Source of the DNA: Puccinellia tenuiflora
Lineage: Eukaryota; Streptophyta; Magnoliopsida; Poales; Poaceae
Length of the DNA stretch: 64,000 nucleotides
NCBI GenBank assembly: GCA_012064385.1
Contig: QRDG01000408.1
Span: forward strand, 632,925 to 696,924
Reading direction: 5' to 3'
The notes under the pieces were generated by a model, which was not told where the DNA came from, did no database searches, and was given only the letters and a program-made list of their open reading frames with translations. Of this stretch, positions 44,741-55,951 are shown piece after piece. Every line of letters begins with the position of its first letter. Positions within the stretch are counted from its first letter, which is position 1. The position numbers were made by a program, and so were the translations under genes.

Positions 44741-46250
44741 TATCTACTGATCAGTTCAGAACCGTAGAGCACACAAACACCACGCTGAGGGTCTCAATTG
44801 TGTGCTTTCCGAGCAGCTCCACTTCGACGAGGGTGTATGACCTGATTATGGGACTATCGGTTCATTAATCGTGCATTTCTGGTCTACCAATTTGGTCCCA
44901 AAATGGCCATGAGCGGTTTTCGCCTGTGCATTTCTCAAAATATCTAGCCGTTTAGTAATAATTCATCGAGAACATCCAATTGTGAATGGAGACATGCGTA
45001 CTCTGCTGTGTTTAAATTACCTTGTGCTAAATTCTTTGACAAAATAAAATTGACCGGGAGGGAAAACAATGCATATTAAAGATGCGAAGTACTCTCAAAG
45101 TCTGAATAGAGATTAAATTACATAAAACAACCATAATCGGGAATAATTTAACAGATCAGTGGGTATTTTCTTTTCTTCAAAAAGCTACCATTATTGCGGC
45201 GAGAAACCATGCATAGGTTACGCACTTTGTGGTTTCTCGAATTATCAGTAAGAGTTCATCAAGAACAGCCAGTAGTGAGCTATGTTTGTGCATAAGCATT
45301 TTTTCGATAAAGGAAGATTTTATTACTTAAAATTTTAAGTATTACAACCTGCCTCTGCATAGTTAGGATGCACACAGCCGTCATCAGTCTAGCAGACTCA
45401 AAAAAAAAAAACGAATTACATATCATGATGAGAAATTGTAAAGACGCCTATGGTTGTGGAGGGCCAATATGCAAATTATGCTGCCATCCATGTTGGGATA
45501 AAAAGTCCCGCGCTGTATCCTCCAGTCGTGTACAGACCTCCGTAAATAGGTCCCGATGCTCCATACGTTGCAACGGGGACCACAACCGGAGCGTAGCTGT
45601 ACTCCTATAGATAACCTGCATATGAGACGAATTTTTATCATCTAAAACCTTGTAATTTCTACACAGCCAAAGCGACCATATAACGGCTAGCGCTCTCACC
45701 CTAATAAGTCGTTTAAACCTCGGATCCACACCATTCAACGAATTGCCAAAAATATTTGTAATGCTTCGTGGTGGGTATAAGGTAGAACCTATCTGAATGA
45801 TTGACCATATAAAACTAGGAAATTGACACTCGAAAAATAAGTGTTTAATAGTCTCGTACTTATGACAGAAGACGCACTTTTTACTTCCATGTCAATTGTG
45901 TATAAGCATGCGTACTCTGATATGTCTTGGTTACCCTGCGCTAAATTCTTTGACAAACGAAATCTGACGGATAGGCATCCAGGCAACCAAATTTTATACC
46001 CCATTCGACGAGATTATCTGCAGGTATTGTCAGCCTCTTTCCCCAAAATTCAATCAAAGCGACAGGACGTCATGCGTGACGGTGACCTACGGCAACTGGG
46101 ATCAGTGCCATCGCTCTCACGAGTTGTTGCAGCGGCCTAATTTCGCCGCCTACAAGATGTTGACCAAATGCTCCGCTTAGCAGCCAGTACACTTTCCTGA
46201 AATGGTATTATATATGGATGCCACTACGTGGACAGTCCCAAACTCACATA
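44741..46250. repeat. duplicated upstream region of the OPR gene
   Basis: About 44940-45040 and 45230-45970 (without the LINE) are similar (TTCATCGAGAACA versus TTCATCAAGAACA; GCGTACTCTG; CTTGTGCTAAATTCTTTGAC versus CTGCGCTAAATTCTTTGAC). A third partial copy is downstream of the gene near 48830-48868 (TCTGATGTGTTTAAAGTACC, TTGTGCTAAATC). This suggests tandem duplication of the locus. Confidence 0.6.
45300..45895 (-). mobile_element. 5'-truncated LINE with the zinc-binding tail of reverse transcriptase ORF
   Basis: On the minus strand the frame holds KCVFCHKYETIKHLFFEC, the CxxC..HxxxxxxC signature of the zf-RVT domain at the end of plant LINE reverse transcriptases. It continues with IWSIIQIGSTLYPPRS and ALAVIWSLWLCRN. 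It ends with TAATAAAATCTTCC and a T-rich (minus-strand A-rich) terminus at 45300. Flanking 14-bp duplications are TTGTGYATAAGCAT (45286-45299 and 45896-45909, one mismatch). The reverse transcriptase and endonuclease domains are missing through 5' truncation, so it is inactive. Confidence 0.88.
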
Positions 46251-46301
46251 ATGTTGTTAACATTTCATACGCGTCTCGACCACAGAATTCGTGCTACGTG
46301 A

Positions 46302-46309
46302 TATATAAA
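46302..46309 (+). promoter_or_regulatory. TATA box of the OPR gene
   Basis: TATATAAA lies 47-54 bp before the ATG at 46356. A start of transcription about 30 bp downstream would exclude the earlier in-frame ATG at 46314 and so supports the chosen start codon. Confidence 0.6.
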
Positions 46310-46355
46310 TTTGATGCCTCCGACACCATCGATCAAAGCTCAGGAGCTTGCAGCA

Positions 46356-47601
46356 ATGGAGGCGCCACAGCCCAACGAGCCCATCCCTCTGCTGACGCCG
46401 TACGAGGCGGCCGGCTCGCCCCTCTCCCTCGCCCACCGGGTCGTGCTGGCGCCGCTGACGCGGCAGCGCTCCTACGGCAACGTCCCGCAGCCGCACGCCG
46501 CCGTGTACTACTCCCAGCGCGCCACGGCGGGCGGCATGCTCATCACGGAGGCCACCGGCGTCTCCGACACGGCGCAGGGGTACAAGGACACGCCGGGCGT
46601 GTGGACGGCCGAGCAGGTGGAGGCGTGGCGGCCCGTCGTCGACGCCGTGCACGCCAAAGGGGCCGTGTTCTTCTGCCAGCTCTGGCACGTCGGCCGCGTG
46701 TCCACCCGCGCGTTCCAGCCCGGCGGCGCCGCGCCCGTGTCGAGCACGGACAGGATGGTCGGCCCGCAGGTCAGGCATGACGGTACCCTCGAGGAGTTCT
46801 CGCCGCCGAGGAGGCTGACGGTCGAGGAGATACCCTTGGTCGTCGACGACTTCAGGAAGGCCGCCAGGAACGCCATCGACGCCGGTACGTCAGAAACAAC
46901 AATTAGCTAGCAACGTCGATGTATCTGTCTGGCAGAAGCTACTCTGTTTTAATACCCAGCATACTCTGTTTATTCATATGCTCTGCTTTGCTCTGCACGA
47001 CGATCATGGCGCGCCAGGCTTCGACGGCGTGGAGATCCACGGCGGCAACGGGTACCTGATCGAGCAGTTCCTCAAGGACAGCGCCAACGACCGCGACGAC
47101 GACTACGGCGGCAGCCTGGAGAACCGATGCCGCTTCGCTCTCGAGGTGGTGGACGCCGTCGTTAGGGAGATCGGCGGCCACCGTGTCGGCATCCGGCTCT
47201 CGCCCTTCATGGACTACATGGACTGCCACGACTCCGACCCGCACGCGCTCGGCCTCCACCTCGCGACGGAGCTCAACGCCCACGGCATCCTCTACCTCCA
47301 CATGATCGAGCCCCGCATGGCCCTCGTCGACGGCCGGCGGGTGGTGCCGAAGCGGCTACTCCCCTACAGGGAGGCCTTCAAAGGCACCTTCATCGCCAAC
47401 GGTGGGTACGACCGGGAGGAAGGGGACAAGGCCGTCGCGTCGGGGTACGCCGATCTGGTATCCTTCGGTAGGCTTTTCTTGGCGAACCCGGACTTGCCGA
47501 AGAGGCTAGAGCTCGACGCGCCGCTCAACAAGTATAACAGGATGACCTTCTACATCTCTGATCCCGTAGTCGGCTATACCGATTATCCGTTTCTTCCTTG
47601 A
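46356..47601 (+). CDS. 12-oxophytodienoate reductase-like protein (OYE family, OPR subfamily I type)
   Basis: Exons 46356-46884 and 47018-47601 (GT..AG) join to 370 aa, the usual OPR length. Family signatures in order: EPIPLLTPY, HRVVLAPLTRQRSYGNVPQPHA, YYSQRAT, ITEATGVSDTAQGY, FCQLWHVGRVS, then GFDGVEIHGGNGYLIEQFLKD, NDRDDDYGGS, RVGIRLSPF, IANGGYDR and DLVSFGRLFLANPDLPKR. His184 and Asn187 for substrate binding and the catalytic Tyr189 (old yellow enzyme H-x-x-N-x-Y) are present. These are FMN flavoproteins that reduce alpha,beta-unsaturated carbonyls with NADPH. Subfamily I members usually prefer substrates other than the jasmonate precursor used by OPR3, so a direct jasmonate role is not assumed. 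The C-terminus (YPFLP) has no peroxisomal SRL signal, so it is probably cytosolic. It appears intact. Confidence 0.92.
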
Positions 47602-47995
47602 TCGTGGCGTGGAACCAGCAGGAATAACGGTCGATCAACATATATGTCTAGAATGGTGCTCGACCGACCATCATTTCTTATCACGCCCATTTGGCATGAA
47701 CATGTTAACTTGAGCAGACATGCCAGGCGCGCAGTGCCTTGTAATGTTTTGCATATTTCGAGGTTCAACTTTGACCGTCAATTTGGTAACAAACCCCGTG
47801 GCCGTAAAAATTATATTTTTATGTTCATATTTGAATAAATATTTCGTTGGCATAATATTATGAATTTTCCCACGTATAATTGAGTAAATCGATCATAAAA
47901 ATTAGATAGCTTAAAACGAGAACACCATGTAATTGTGGAGTGGACGGAGGGAGCACTAATAGTGAATGTAAAAATGCATGGGCAGTACGGTTTTA
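47602..47995. other. 3' flank of OPR with half of a Stowaway-like MITE
   Basis: About 47860-47955 ends in GGACGGAGGGAG, the inner-to-outer end of a Stowaway-like MITE. Its matching left end (CTCCCTCCG) is not seen, so it is truncated. Confidence 0.4.
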
Positions 47996-48297
47996 GGGCC
48001 TCTTTCATTCAAAAGAAATTGCATAGCAATTTTGGAGGATTCAAATCTTTAGGAATTCTTCCTATAGTGATTTTTTGATTTGTAGGATTAAATTTCATAG
48101 AAAATTTCTAAGGAAAACTTTGCACTAGGTTTCCTTAGAAATTTAACATCCACTCAAGTCTCCTTTTCATGATTTATTTTTATCTGATGGAATCAAACAA
48201 TCTTTGACGCATATTTAATCCAATAGGATTATGACATTGCAATTTTTCAATTTTCATATTCCTGCATTTTTTACAATAATGTGAATCAAAGAGGCCC
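47996..48297. mobile_element. 302-bp Tourist (PIF/Harbinger) MITE
   Basis: The inverted ends GGGCCTCTTTCATTCA and GGGCCTCTTTGATTCA differ at one base. They are flanked by the 3-bp duplication TTA (47993-47995 and 48298-48300), which is typical of Tourist elements. There is no coding capacity. Confidence 0.88.
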
Positions 48298-48300
48298 TTA

Positions 48301-49470
48301 TATTGCATCGATGGGGCTTATCCCCTAACACACATATTGGAGGTTACAACAAAACTTGGGGATCAAGTTTACACGCTGACAATAAAGAAAGATGAGGCCT
48401 AAGCGAGCTATCTATCTTTACCTTTTTTCTTCTTCTTTGAAACGAGGCAAAAACTTTCCCTTTTTATTGATTCAGAAGGAGCAAACAAGGGCTAGGCCTG
48501 CGGTAATGAAAAACAGAAAACACACTACATCATCGAATAATCTCCATGAGGTGTTTTGCCCCAGCTAAAAGCCAGCTCCTCCTTTCGTCTTTGATTCTTT
48601 TGGTGAGAGTCATGGCATTAAAGATTATTTGTTGAAAACCCTTGCATTTCCCTTTTTCCAAATCTCCCATGATATGAGAATGATATAAGAATCATGACCG
48701 TGTTAAGCCCACTGGGAGAAGATGTGTAAGTCTTCATGAGGCTAGACCAATACTAGAGCACCGTGGGGGCAGCCAGAACCCAAAGTGCTCATGAGGCTAG
48801 ACCAATACTAGTGCACCGTGGAGGCACGCTTGCTCTGATGTGTTTAAAGTACCTTGTGCTAAATCCACCTTTCTATCCACCTCCCCTCCTTCAGAAAGTT
48901 AATATTTTTAAAGGAGAGTAGAATTTTTATTCTTCTTATTGTATTTTTTGACTTATGTACATACACACGTCTTTCCTTACCAACATTCTCCTTTGATTGC
49001 TCACAAGGTTCTTGAGATTTTTCTCCCCTTAGATACAAGTGGCTAGACCCTTTTTAAGTTGGGGCTTCAAACATATATTCTCTTCAACAAGATTAGCATT
49101 CTCACAATAAAAGTTTGCATCATTATCGTTATAGTCGGAAGAGCAAAATAGTATAATTTTGATGCAATTTCATAGCATGAAAAACTCATTTAATATGATT
49201 GTAATGCTGGTTTTCGCAATCAAATACTACGCTTCATAAATAGTCAAAGAATGGCCTCTCGAAAGCTTGAGGAAGTTGTGTTGTCATGCTGGATCTATCG
49301 CTTTGTTACGGTCAGATAGTAGACCTATCGTTCGGAAGAGTAAAAAGTCCTCTTTTTCTAGCAGAATCAAGTAATTCACTTTTTTAGTTGACGATCTTGA
49401 AGTTGACTCTTTAACCTCCCGTGTCGATGTTTGGTCCTTTTTGTCTAGTCACCGTTGCCCTTTTTTCTCG
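48301..49470. repeat. intergenic DNA with a 36-bp direct repeat
   Basis: CATGAGGCTAGACCAATACT followed by AGWGCACCGTGG occurs twice (about 48735 and 48789). The rest is AT-rich, with no gene seen. Confidence 0.6.
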
Positions 49471-49481
49471 TAATCGGCTAG

Positions 49482-49760
49482 ACGGTGTGCGGCCCTGGGG
49501 TTAATGTGGATGTCGGAGCGGCGGCTCCAGGCTTTCATCTCTGTCGTGTTGCGTTGAGGTGTTTAGAGTGGCCGCTTTGGTCGTTGTGGGGCTTGGTCTT
49601 CGACTCGTGTTGGGTCACGGCCTTGGGACCAGCATGGATGTCAGAGTGCCGGTTTCGGATGTTCACCTCCGCTGTGTTGTGTTGAGGTGTTACAATGTCT
49701 GATTTGATTGCTCGTGCGACTTGGCCATTGACTCGTGTGGCGGCATGGCCTCGGAGTCGA
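49482..49760. repeat. imperfect ~130-bp tandem duplication
   Basis: Two successive units share GGATGTCRGAG, TTCA(T/C)CTC, GTTGAGGTGTT and GACTCGTGT, with the start of a third. The T-rich sequence after it (CAGCTGTTTTTTAATGTTAA) has the look of a retroelement tail. No coding call is made. Confidence 0.6.
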
Positions 49761-49979
49761 CGCGATGTGCTTCGTATTGTATGGTTTTCAGCTGTTTTTT
49801 AATGTTAATTGTCCAAATCCTTTTCGAAATAATCAATCAAAAACATTGCCTGAGTTCGAGAAAAAGGGTCTTTTAGGGTACGGACAAAGCAACCGAAGCC
49901 GTCCAACTCGCCAGATCCAAATGCTGAGGCTGAACAATACTAGTCAACCGAACGAGTAGTATTTTTCCACCGAACGGTA

Positions 49980-51179
49980 AAATAGGTAGAGTAGATAAAC
50001 ATGTCCCGCAAAAACTTTCTAACATCCACAAGGGTGTTTGCGCAAATCATCCGGCTAGGGTTAGGACACGGCCACACCACTCGCTCGGTGGCGGCCACCC
50101 TCGATCCAAGCACGAGGAGACCGCCGCATTCGGCGACGCGGCCGGCACATCCCTACGCGTGCCACCCTCCGCCATCGACGCGGCCGGCACCCCTCCGCCG
50201 CCGACGCGCCAGGTGCCCTACGTCACCGACGTGCCTGGCGCCCTCTGCCGCCGACGCAAAACATCAATTAATTCTGAAGCAAAACACGGCAATAATTCCT
50301 CATCTGAATTACAAACTAACATTGACATTCTATCATTTTTTTTGTATTCACAGAATAATATTCAGACGTCAAACATTAATATTCAGAGAGGGCACACACT
50401 ACTGCTATGCGATTTTGGCGCACAATGCACATGTATGCAGCTTCAGAGCGTGTACAAAACACGCATCTTCAGAGATGGAAACAGAATATATATGCTGCTA
50501 TGCATATTCACTTATTCAGAGAGGGCACAAGCACATGCTCTGAAGCAAAAAGAAGAATACGTACATTCAGAGAGTTACGGTTCATGCTCTAACATCTACG
50601 GAGTACAACACAAGCACTTCACAAATTCAGAACACGCATCAGGTATAGAGAGGATGGAGATGCCAACGGCGGCCCCAACGAACGCCGGCGATCTGTCTCC
50701 TGCCGACGGCGGCGCCAACAAAAGCCAGCCACGGCGGGGGCGCGTGCAAGGACGAAGGCACTGGCGATCTATCCCCGATCGACGACGGCGTGAAGGAATG
50801 CCAGCGACGGCGGCGGCGCGTGCGATACCGACGGCAGCGGCACGTACGAGAGCGACGGGCGGCGGGGGCCGTGCAAGGGCGACGGCGGCGGCGCTTGCGA
50901 GGGTGGCGGCGGCGGGGTCGTGCAAGGGCGACCGGCTATTTTTTTCTTTTTTCTTTTTTGACGTCTTTTAGTACCCGGTGACCCCCTTACAATAATATAC
51001 AAATTAACACTAACCCAAAAAATGAACGGTGGATATGTCAAATACTAGTAGGCCATACGACTAGTAAGTTGTACCGTAAAAGAGCCCTGAAAAAAAAAAC
51101 CGTTTGGAGCTCTAAGTAGTAGTACAAATCAGCAATCATCATAATGATTGTTGAACAACACGCGTTCATAGTTCATAGT
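49980..51179. other. unassigned block with GC-rich start and end
   Basis: Open frames of up to 270 codons on the plus strand run through CGGCGG-type repeats and an AT-rich middle in which ATTCAGAGAGGGCAC recurs. No protein family was recognised. Codon patterns look random, so no gene is called. Confidence 0.35.
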
Positions 51180-51195
51180 ACCTACTTCCTCTGTT

Positions 51196-51805
51196 GTATG
51201 GTTTTTATAAGCTTAATGTGGATGCTGCTTTTTATAGTGATGGTACAGGTGCGGCAGGGGCGGTGCTACGAAACCATCAAGGTGAGGCCCTAGCCGGGCG
51301 TTCTAGTCCCATGCAGAACCTGCTAAGTGCATCTACGGCGGAGGTCATTGCCCTTCTCAAGGGGCTGGAGTTGTTGGAACAACTGGGATGCTCATCGATG
51401 ATAGTTGAATCCGATTCTTTGGAGTTAATCCAAGCTTGCAATGGCGTAATTGAAGTGTGGAGCCCTTTCTCTGCAATTCTGGCTGAGTGTTTTCTGAAGG
51501 CAAGTTACATCAATGGGATCTCTTTCCAGCATTGTCCGAGAGAAGCTAATCGAGTGGCGCATAACCTTGCAAAGAAGGCCTATATTTCGAAAGAGTTCTT
51601 AAGTTGGGATGGTGACCCTCCGGGGTTTATTTTAGCTGATGTAATTAGTGATGTAACCATGTTACAAAACGATGTATCCTTGTGTGAATGAGGCAGCAAG
51701 TTTCTAACGCACTCTTTTTCTTACCAGGGTACCTATGGGGACTAGAAGATTTTTAATGAGGCAGCTTCCTGACCTAATATAGTGATATTTTTTTTCAAAA
51801 AAAAA
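51196..51805 (+). mobile_element. 5'-truncated LINE carrying an RNase H domain
   Basis: The frame up to 51691 is an RNase H-like (RVT_3 type) domain: KLNVDAAFY, GAAGAVLRNHQGEALAG, ASTAEVIALLKGLELLEQLG, IVESDSLELIQACNG, and CPREANRVAHNLAKKA with the conserved acidic residues and His. Such domains lie at the C-terminus of a group of plant LINE polyproteins. A ~110-bp 3' untranslated part ends in an A-run, and 16-bp duplications (ACCTACTYCCTCTGTT, 51180-51195 and 51806-51821, one mismatch) flank it. This shows a TPRT insertion rather than a host gene. Reverse transcriptase is absent, so it is inactive. Confidence 0.85.
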
Positions 51806-51925
51806 ACCTACTCCCTCTGTTTTTTAATATAAGATGTTTTAGGTTTTTAGTTCAATTTTGCGTAGCACAAAATCTGAATACCCCCGGTCGGAAAGCGTTG
51901 CCTCACTTTCCCCGCTCCCTCTCGC

Positions 51926-52345
51926 TATAGCTGGCCAAACGGGCCAGCCCGAGGCACGTGATTTTTGGTCCGGCCCAAGCACGATACGACACGGGGCTTA
52001 ACGGGCCGCGGCACGGCACGGTCCCGTTAGTGCCCATGCCCGACCTCGATTTGAGGCCCGTGGGCCGGCCCGACACGGCACGATTAGATTTTTTTCTTTT
52101 TTTAAAAAATTATAGCTATTTTACTTTTTTTTTAAAATTTGGGCCGTAATATTGTCAAGTGAGCCGTAATAGTTTCTAATGGGCCGTGCTTAACCCGGCC
52201 CGTCGGGCTGCATTCGTGCCATCAGGCCGTGCTGGAGATGGATTTGCCGCCCGTGGGTCGGCCCAGCACGGCACGAATGTCAAACGTGCCTAACGGGCCG
52301 TGCTGGTCACGGGCCGTGCCGTGCTGGCCCGTTTGGCCAGGTATA
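51926..52345. mobile_element. 420-bp non-autonomous hAT element
   Basis: The inverted ends TATAGCTGGCCAAACGGGCC and TATACCTGGCCAAACGGGCC differ at one base in 20. An 8-bp duplication CCTCTCGY (51918-51925 and 52346-52353, one mismatch) flanks it. GGGCCG-rich subterminal repeats are typical of this hAT group. There is no coding capacity. Confidence 0.88.
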
Positions 52346-52550
52346 CCTCTCGTTCTCTCGCTTCGGGTCTCTCGATCCCGCTCGCGACGCCGATGCGGTC
52401 GCCAACGCCTCCGTCCTCTTCCTATCCCTCTCGTCGACGCCTCCATCATCTCCCTCTTCCTCTTGCATCGCCGACGCTCTCTCCCCCTCTGTCTCCCACT
52501 CGCTGGCGTCTTCGTGCTCTTCTTTGTCAAAGCTGTTATTTTTCACAGAT

Positions 52551-53397
52551 CCTTGAGCGGTGGTGGTGGATCCTTAGGCGGCGGTGATGGATCGCTACTG
52601 TTGTGCCGAATCCTTGAGCGGTGGTGGTGGATCCATAATTTTTTGGGGCCCAAATTTTTTTATATAGGCCTATTCCTATCTAGTCTCATCTGCATTCCGC
52701 TGGGCCGCATCGATGAATCGATCGAGGACTCCCGTCGAGGTCTACGCGACTCCGTCGATTTTCGCTACTAAATCCTAAGTCGTAACTAAATTTTGACAGG
52801 GATCACTAGGGCCTAGCGATTGGTTCTCTTCTCACCTCCTTGATCGCTGATCGCAGTATAGATTATGTGAGTTTGACGGTTCATTTTATTGCTAAAACTT
52901 GAAATAAATTAGCAATTTTGTTAGTCTCTAATAGTCCAATTTTATTTTATTTAGATTTGAATCATCATGGGGAAACATGAGTCCGGTTTTCAGAAGCGCA
53001 AGAGAAAAGAAAAAACATAATTTAATTAAAACTCAAAAAGATGCTATGGACAAGTTTATTAGAAAAGAAGCTGCACAAGTTTCTTCTGGTAATCAGCCTG
53101 AGTCTGTTGATTCTTCTACCCTTGCCCCTGCAATTGTTCTTCACAATCAGGCTCACAATGATTCTAGAGATGCCCAAACAGAGACAGATAATGACGATGT
53201 TCAAATAAACATATGCAACTTGGAGTTAAATGTTCAAATAAACATATGTAACTTGGAGTTAAATAGGTATGATTCTCAATATATACAATTGTTATTTAAA
53301 ATATTATGTCATGAATTATTTATTATTTTAAATTTTCGTGTAAGATAGGGGCCAGTTTTAGAGTTTTGTACAGGGCCTATGATTTTGTCGGCCCGGC
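52551..53397 (+). mobile_element. remnant of an autonomous-type hAT element
   Basis: The left side has GGTGGTGGATCCATAATTTT followed by GGGGCCC and T-runs. The right side ends with GATAGGGGCC, TACAGGGCC and CGGCCCGGCCCTG. Both resemble termini of TTF-type hAT elements. Most of the transposase gene is missing. Target duplications could not be identified. Confidence 0.45.
52967..53264 (+). pseudogene. N-terminal fragment of a TTF-type hAT transposase
   Basis: ATG at 52967 starts MGKHESGFQKRKRKEK. After a frameshift the reading continues through TQKDAMDKFIRKE and an acidic, Gln/Asn-rich stretch to DNDDVQINICNLELN, where it ends in AT-rich DNA. The basic start followed by a (Q)-DxxDKF-like motif is usual for plant TTF zinc-finger hAT transposases. 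The zinc finger, catalytic and dimerisation domains are absent. A 36-bp tandem duplication encodes VQINICNLELN twice. Confidence 0.5.
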
Positions 53398-53459
53398 CCT
53401 GCCGGCCGCTGTTGATGCATCTGTGGGCGGGTCGATCTGCCGCTGTACGCCGGAGGCTC

Positions 53460-53720
53460 GTGGTGGAGATGACCGACGTCGCCCCAGGAGGGGGTCGGGG
53501 ACGGCGGCTGGCAGCTGTCGAGGACGACCTCCGGCTGGAGACGGGGACGGCGGTCGGCGGTGTCGAGGACAAGCTCCGGTCTGGAACGGGTATGGCGGCC
53601 AGCGACTGTCGAGGAAGAGCTCCGGTCGGGGACTGGGTCACTGGGACGAGGTCAGGCCGCGGGGAAGGCCGGCGGCTGTCGAGGACGAGCTCCGGTCGGG
53701 GACAGGGATGAGGTCGGGCG
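53460..53720. repeat. GC-rich minisatellite, four units of ~45-70 bp
   Basis: The core TGTCGAGGACGAGCTCCGGT recurs at about 53516, 53561, 53607 and 53677 with variable spacers. Frames across it (PVGDRD/RTSSGRGQ types) are by-products of the repeat. Confidence 0.75.
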
Positions 53721-53739
53721 GCGGCTGGTCCACTCTCCT

Positions 53740-55880
53740 ACGCTTGCAGACTACTCCGAGCCACACTTTGTCGTTACAGTTCCTCCGAGCGTCAGGTATG
53801 TTGCCTACTCCACACTTTGTCTTGCTCCATTGATTGTTGCTTGTCTTGCTCCAGCGTAACCTTGTGTAATCTGTAGCAAATGAGTAGCAAATGCCCATAA
53901 CCTTGTGTAGTCTGTAGCAGAACAAATGAGTAACAAATGAAATGGAGCATTTTGATTTCTCTCGTGTTGTTTATTGGAGCATGGTGTTGTACAGTTTGTA
54001 CAGTTTGTTTGTGAGGTTCTGCCGAGCATGGAGTTCATTGATATGGTTGAACTGAATTTGTACAGTTTGCTTGAATTTCATGACCAGGAGTGCAGGAATG
54101 CTTGCTTCAGTATGATGGAGTATTTGTAGGAGTAATAACAGCAGCAGTAGCAATGGGTGGGTGAGTACTATCTCAGACAAGTGCCATATTGTCATTCATT
54201 TAGTACCTGTATCCATGTGTGAGTAGGTTTGATTATATTTGTTGTGATTGTATGAATAAGGACCAATATCCTACTGATTGGTATGTGCAGCATGAACTAC
54301 TGTATGACAGTGAGTAGATTTGATTAGACATCAAGGTTATCTTTAAGGAATGTTCTGTTTCATACCTTTGGTGTTTTGTCATTTTACTTCACTGCGTGCA
54401 GGCCACAGAATATTGTAGAAATAGCTACTCCAATCACAGTCCACGAATAGAGCATTTCAAAAAAATCAAATGATCACAGTCCACAAATAGAACATTTCAT
54501 CTTGTGCATGATCTGGAGTACTGGAGTAGCTTGTGTTGGAGGAAACATGATCTGGAGTAATTTTCTTGAATAGTTCAGTCCAAATTGGACTTAGTGTTGG
54601 AGTAGACAATTTTATGTGCAAGGTTCTGTCCAAAGTTCAGTCCAAATACTCCTTGTGATGTGTATGTACTACCTCTGTCCTAAAAAGGATGTCATTTTTT
54701 TTGTCTAAATTTGAATGTATCTAGACACTAAATAGTAACTAGATACATTAAAATTTAGACAAAGAAATGACATCCTTTTTGGGACGGAGGGAGTACTCAA
54801 TTTTCCACTGAATATTGTCGAACACTAAATATTGCTTGCATTTTTCATGAACAGGAGTATTTGCATGAACTAGCTTGCTGTCAAACTTGCATGAACAAAT
54901 TGCAAGGATAAATTAAAATTTCACTGCTTGCTTGCTTGCTCTATACTCCATGAAACTAAACATAGGAGTAACCTGCTGTCTGAACATAGGAGTAACATTT
55001 GTTCTCTGTTCTGTGAGTATACTCCATGAAACTGAAACTTCACTGAATTAAAATAAACTGACACTGAACATTTGTTGTCTGAACATTTGCTCTTCTATGT
55101 TTATTTTCTTGCTGTCGTGTGGTGCCCTGTCGTGCCATGTTGTGATTCTTTCCTGAATGCTTGCTTAGAAGTCGTGTCGTGCTCTGTCGTGCGATGCCCA
55201 ATATATCCTTTTATTCTCTATTTATTGCATGCAAGTTTGCTGGAGATACTGCAGTAGCAGTAGCAGTAGTGTCAAGTTCTTGCTAGGAAACTTACTCCAC
55301 TTTAAGTTCTCTACTGGTACTTGCTTATGTAATTGCTTGTTTTAGTGACTCCTGCTACAAGTAATGCAACAACTCCATTGCTTGTTTCACTACTGCTTGT
55401 TCTGATAGAACAAATATTCCTGCAATTTCACTGCTGCTTGTTTCACTACTGCCTGTTCTGCGAGGACAGCTCCTGTTTTGCAACTGATCTCCTCCGTGAT
55501 CTTGTGCAGGATGGACTTGGGGAGGAGGGACCTGGGCGAGGTGAGGAGTGACCTGGGCGAGGCAAGGAGCTCCTGTACTCGTCTTCCTCCTCGCCTCCTA
55601 TGCAGCACCACCACCTGGCGATCTGGGGACGAGAAGACCTGGGGCAAGAAGATCTGGGAGAGACGACCTGGGCTGTGGAGATTTGGGAGGCGAGGAGAGG
55701 AGATATGGGCCTGGGAGGCGAGGAGAGGAGATATGGGCATGGGAGGCGAGGTGCTGGGCGATGACCCCGGTCCTGTAGCTGTGCCTGGACGAGGCGACGA
55801 GGAAGACGACGCACGATTCAAACTGTAGCGAGGCGAGGGGGAGGGGTAGACATGTCTTTTGTGCGCTTTTTCACCTGGTC
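53740..55880. other. AT-rich nested DNA of unknown origin
   Basis: Short duplicated words (ACCTTGTGTARTCTGTAGCA twice near 53860-53920; ACTCCATGAAACT twice near 54950 and 55025; ACTGCTGCTTGTTTCACTAC and similar near 55380-55450) and a 30-bp GGAGATATGGGC repeat near 55690-55740 occur here. No gene is supported. Confidence 0.4.
54669..54793. mobile_element. 125-bp Stowaway MITE
   Basis: Ends are CTACCTCTGTCCTAAAAAGG and, inverted, CTCCCTCCGTCCCAAAAAGG. It is flanked by TA on both sides (54667-54668 and 54794-54795). The two halves are nearly self-complementary and would form a hairpin. Confidence 0.88.
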
Positions 55881-55951
55881 GGAACGAACGTAAAACTTCT
55901 TACATTTAAAAACGGAGGGAGTGGAAAATAAGAGATCCATTACATCATTTA

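Larger units (their letters stand above)
51811..55921. mobile_element. Stowaway-type MITE split by about 4 kb of nested DNA
   Basis: The left arm CTCCCTCTGTTTTTTAATAT (51811) and the right arm, inverted, CTCCCTCCGTTTTTAAATGT (55921) match as Stowaway ends. The left flank is TA and the right flank has decayed to TG. The arms are only about 60 and 40 bp; everything between them is unrelated hAT remnants, a minisatellite and another Stowaway. Confidence 0.6.

Noticed and set aside
46311..46355. Upstream in-frame ATG extension of the OPR protein
   Set aside because: It lies within a few bases of the TATA box, so it would precede transcription start, and family members begin close to the EPIPLLTPY motif.
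50159..50971. 270-codon plus-strand ORF
   Set aside because: It runs through CGGCGG repeats and an AT-rich non-coding middle; no conserved motif and no splice or start context.
51194..51691. Stand-alone RNase H host gene
   Set aside because: Bracketed by 16-bp target duplications with a poly(A) tail; it is the end of a truncated LINE.
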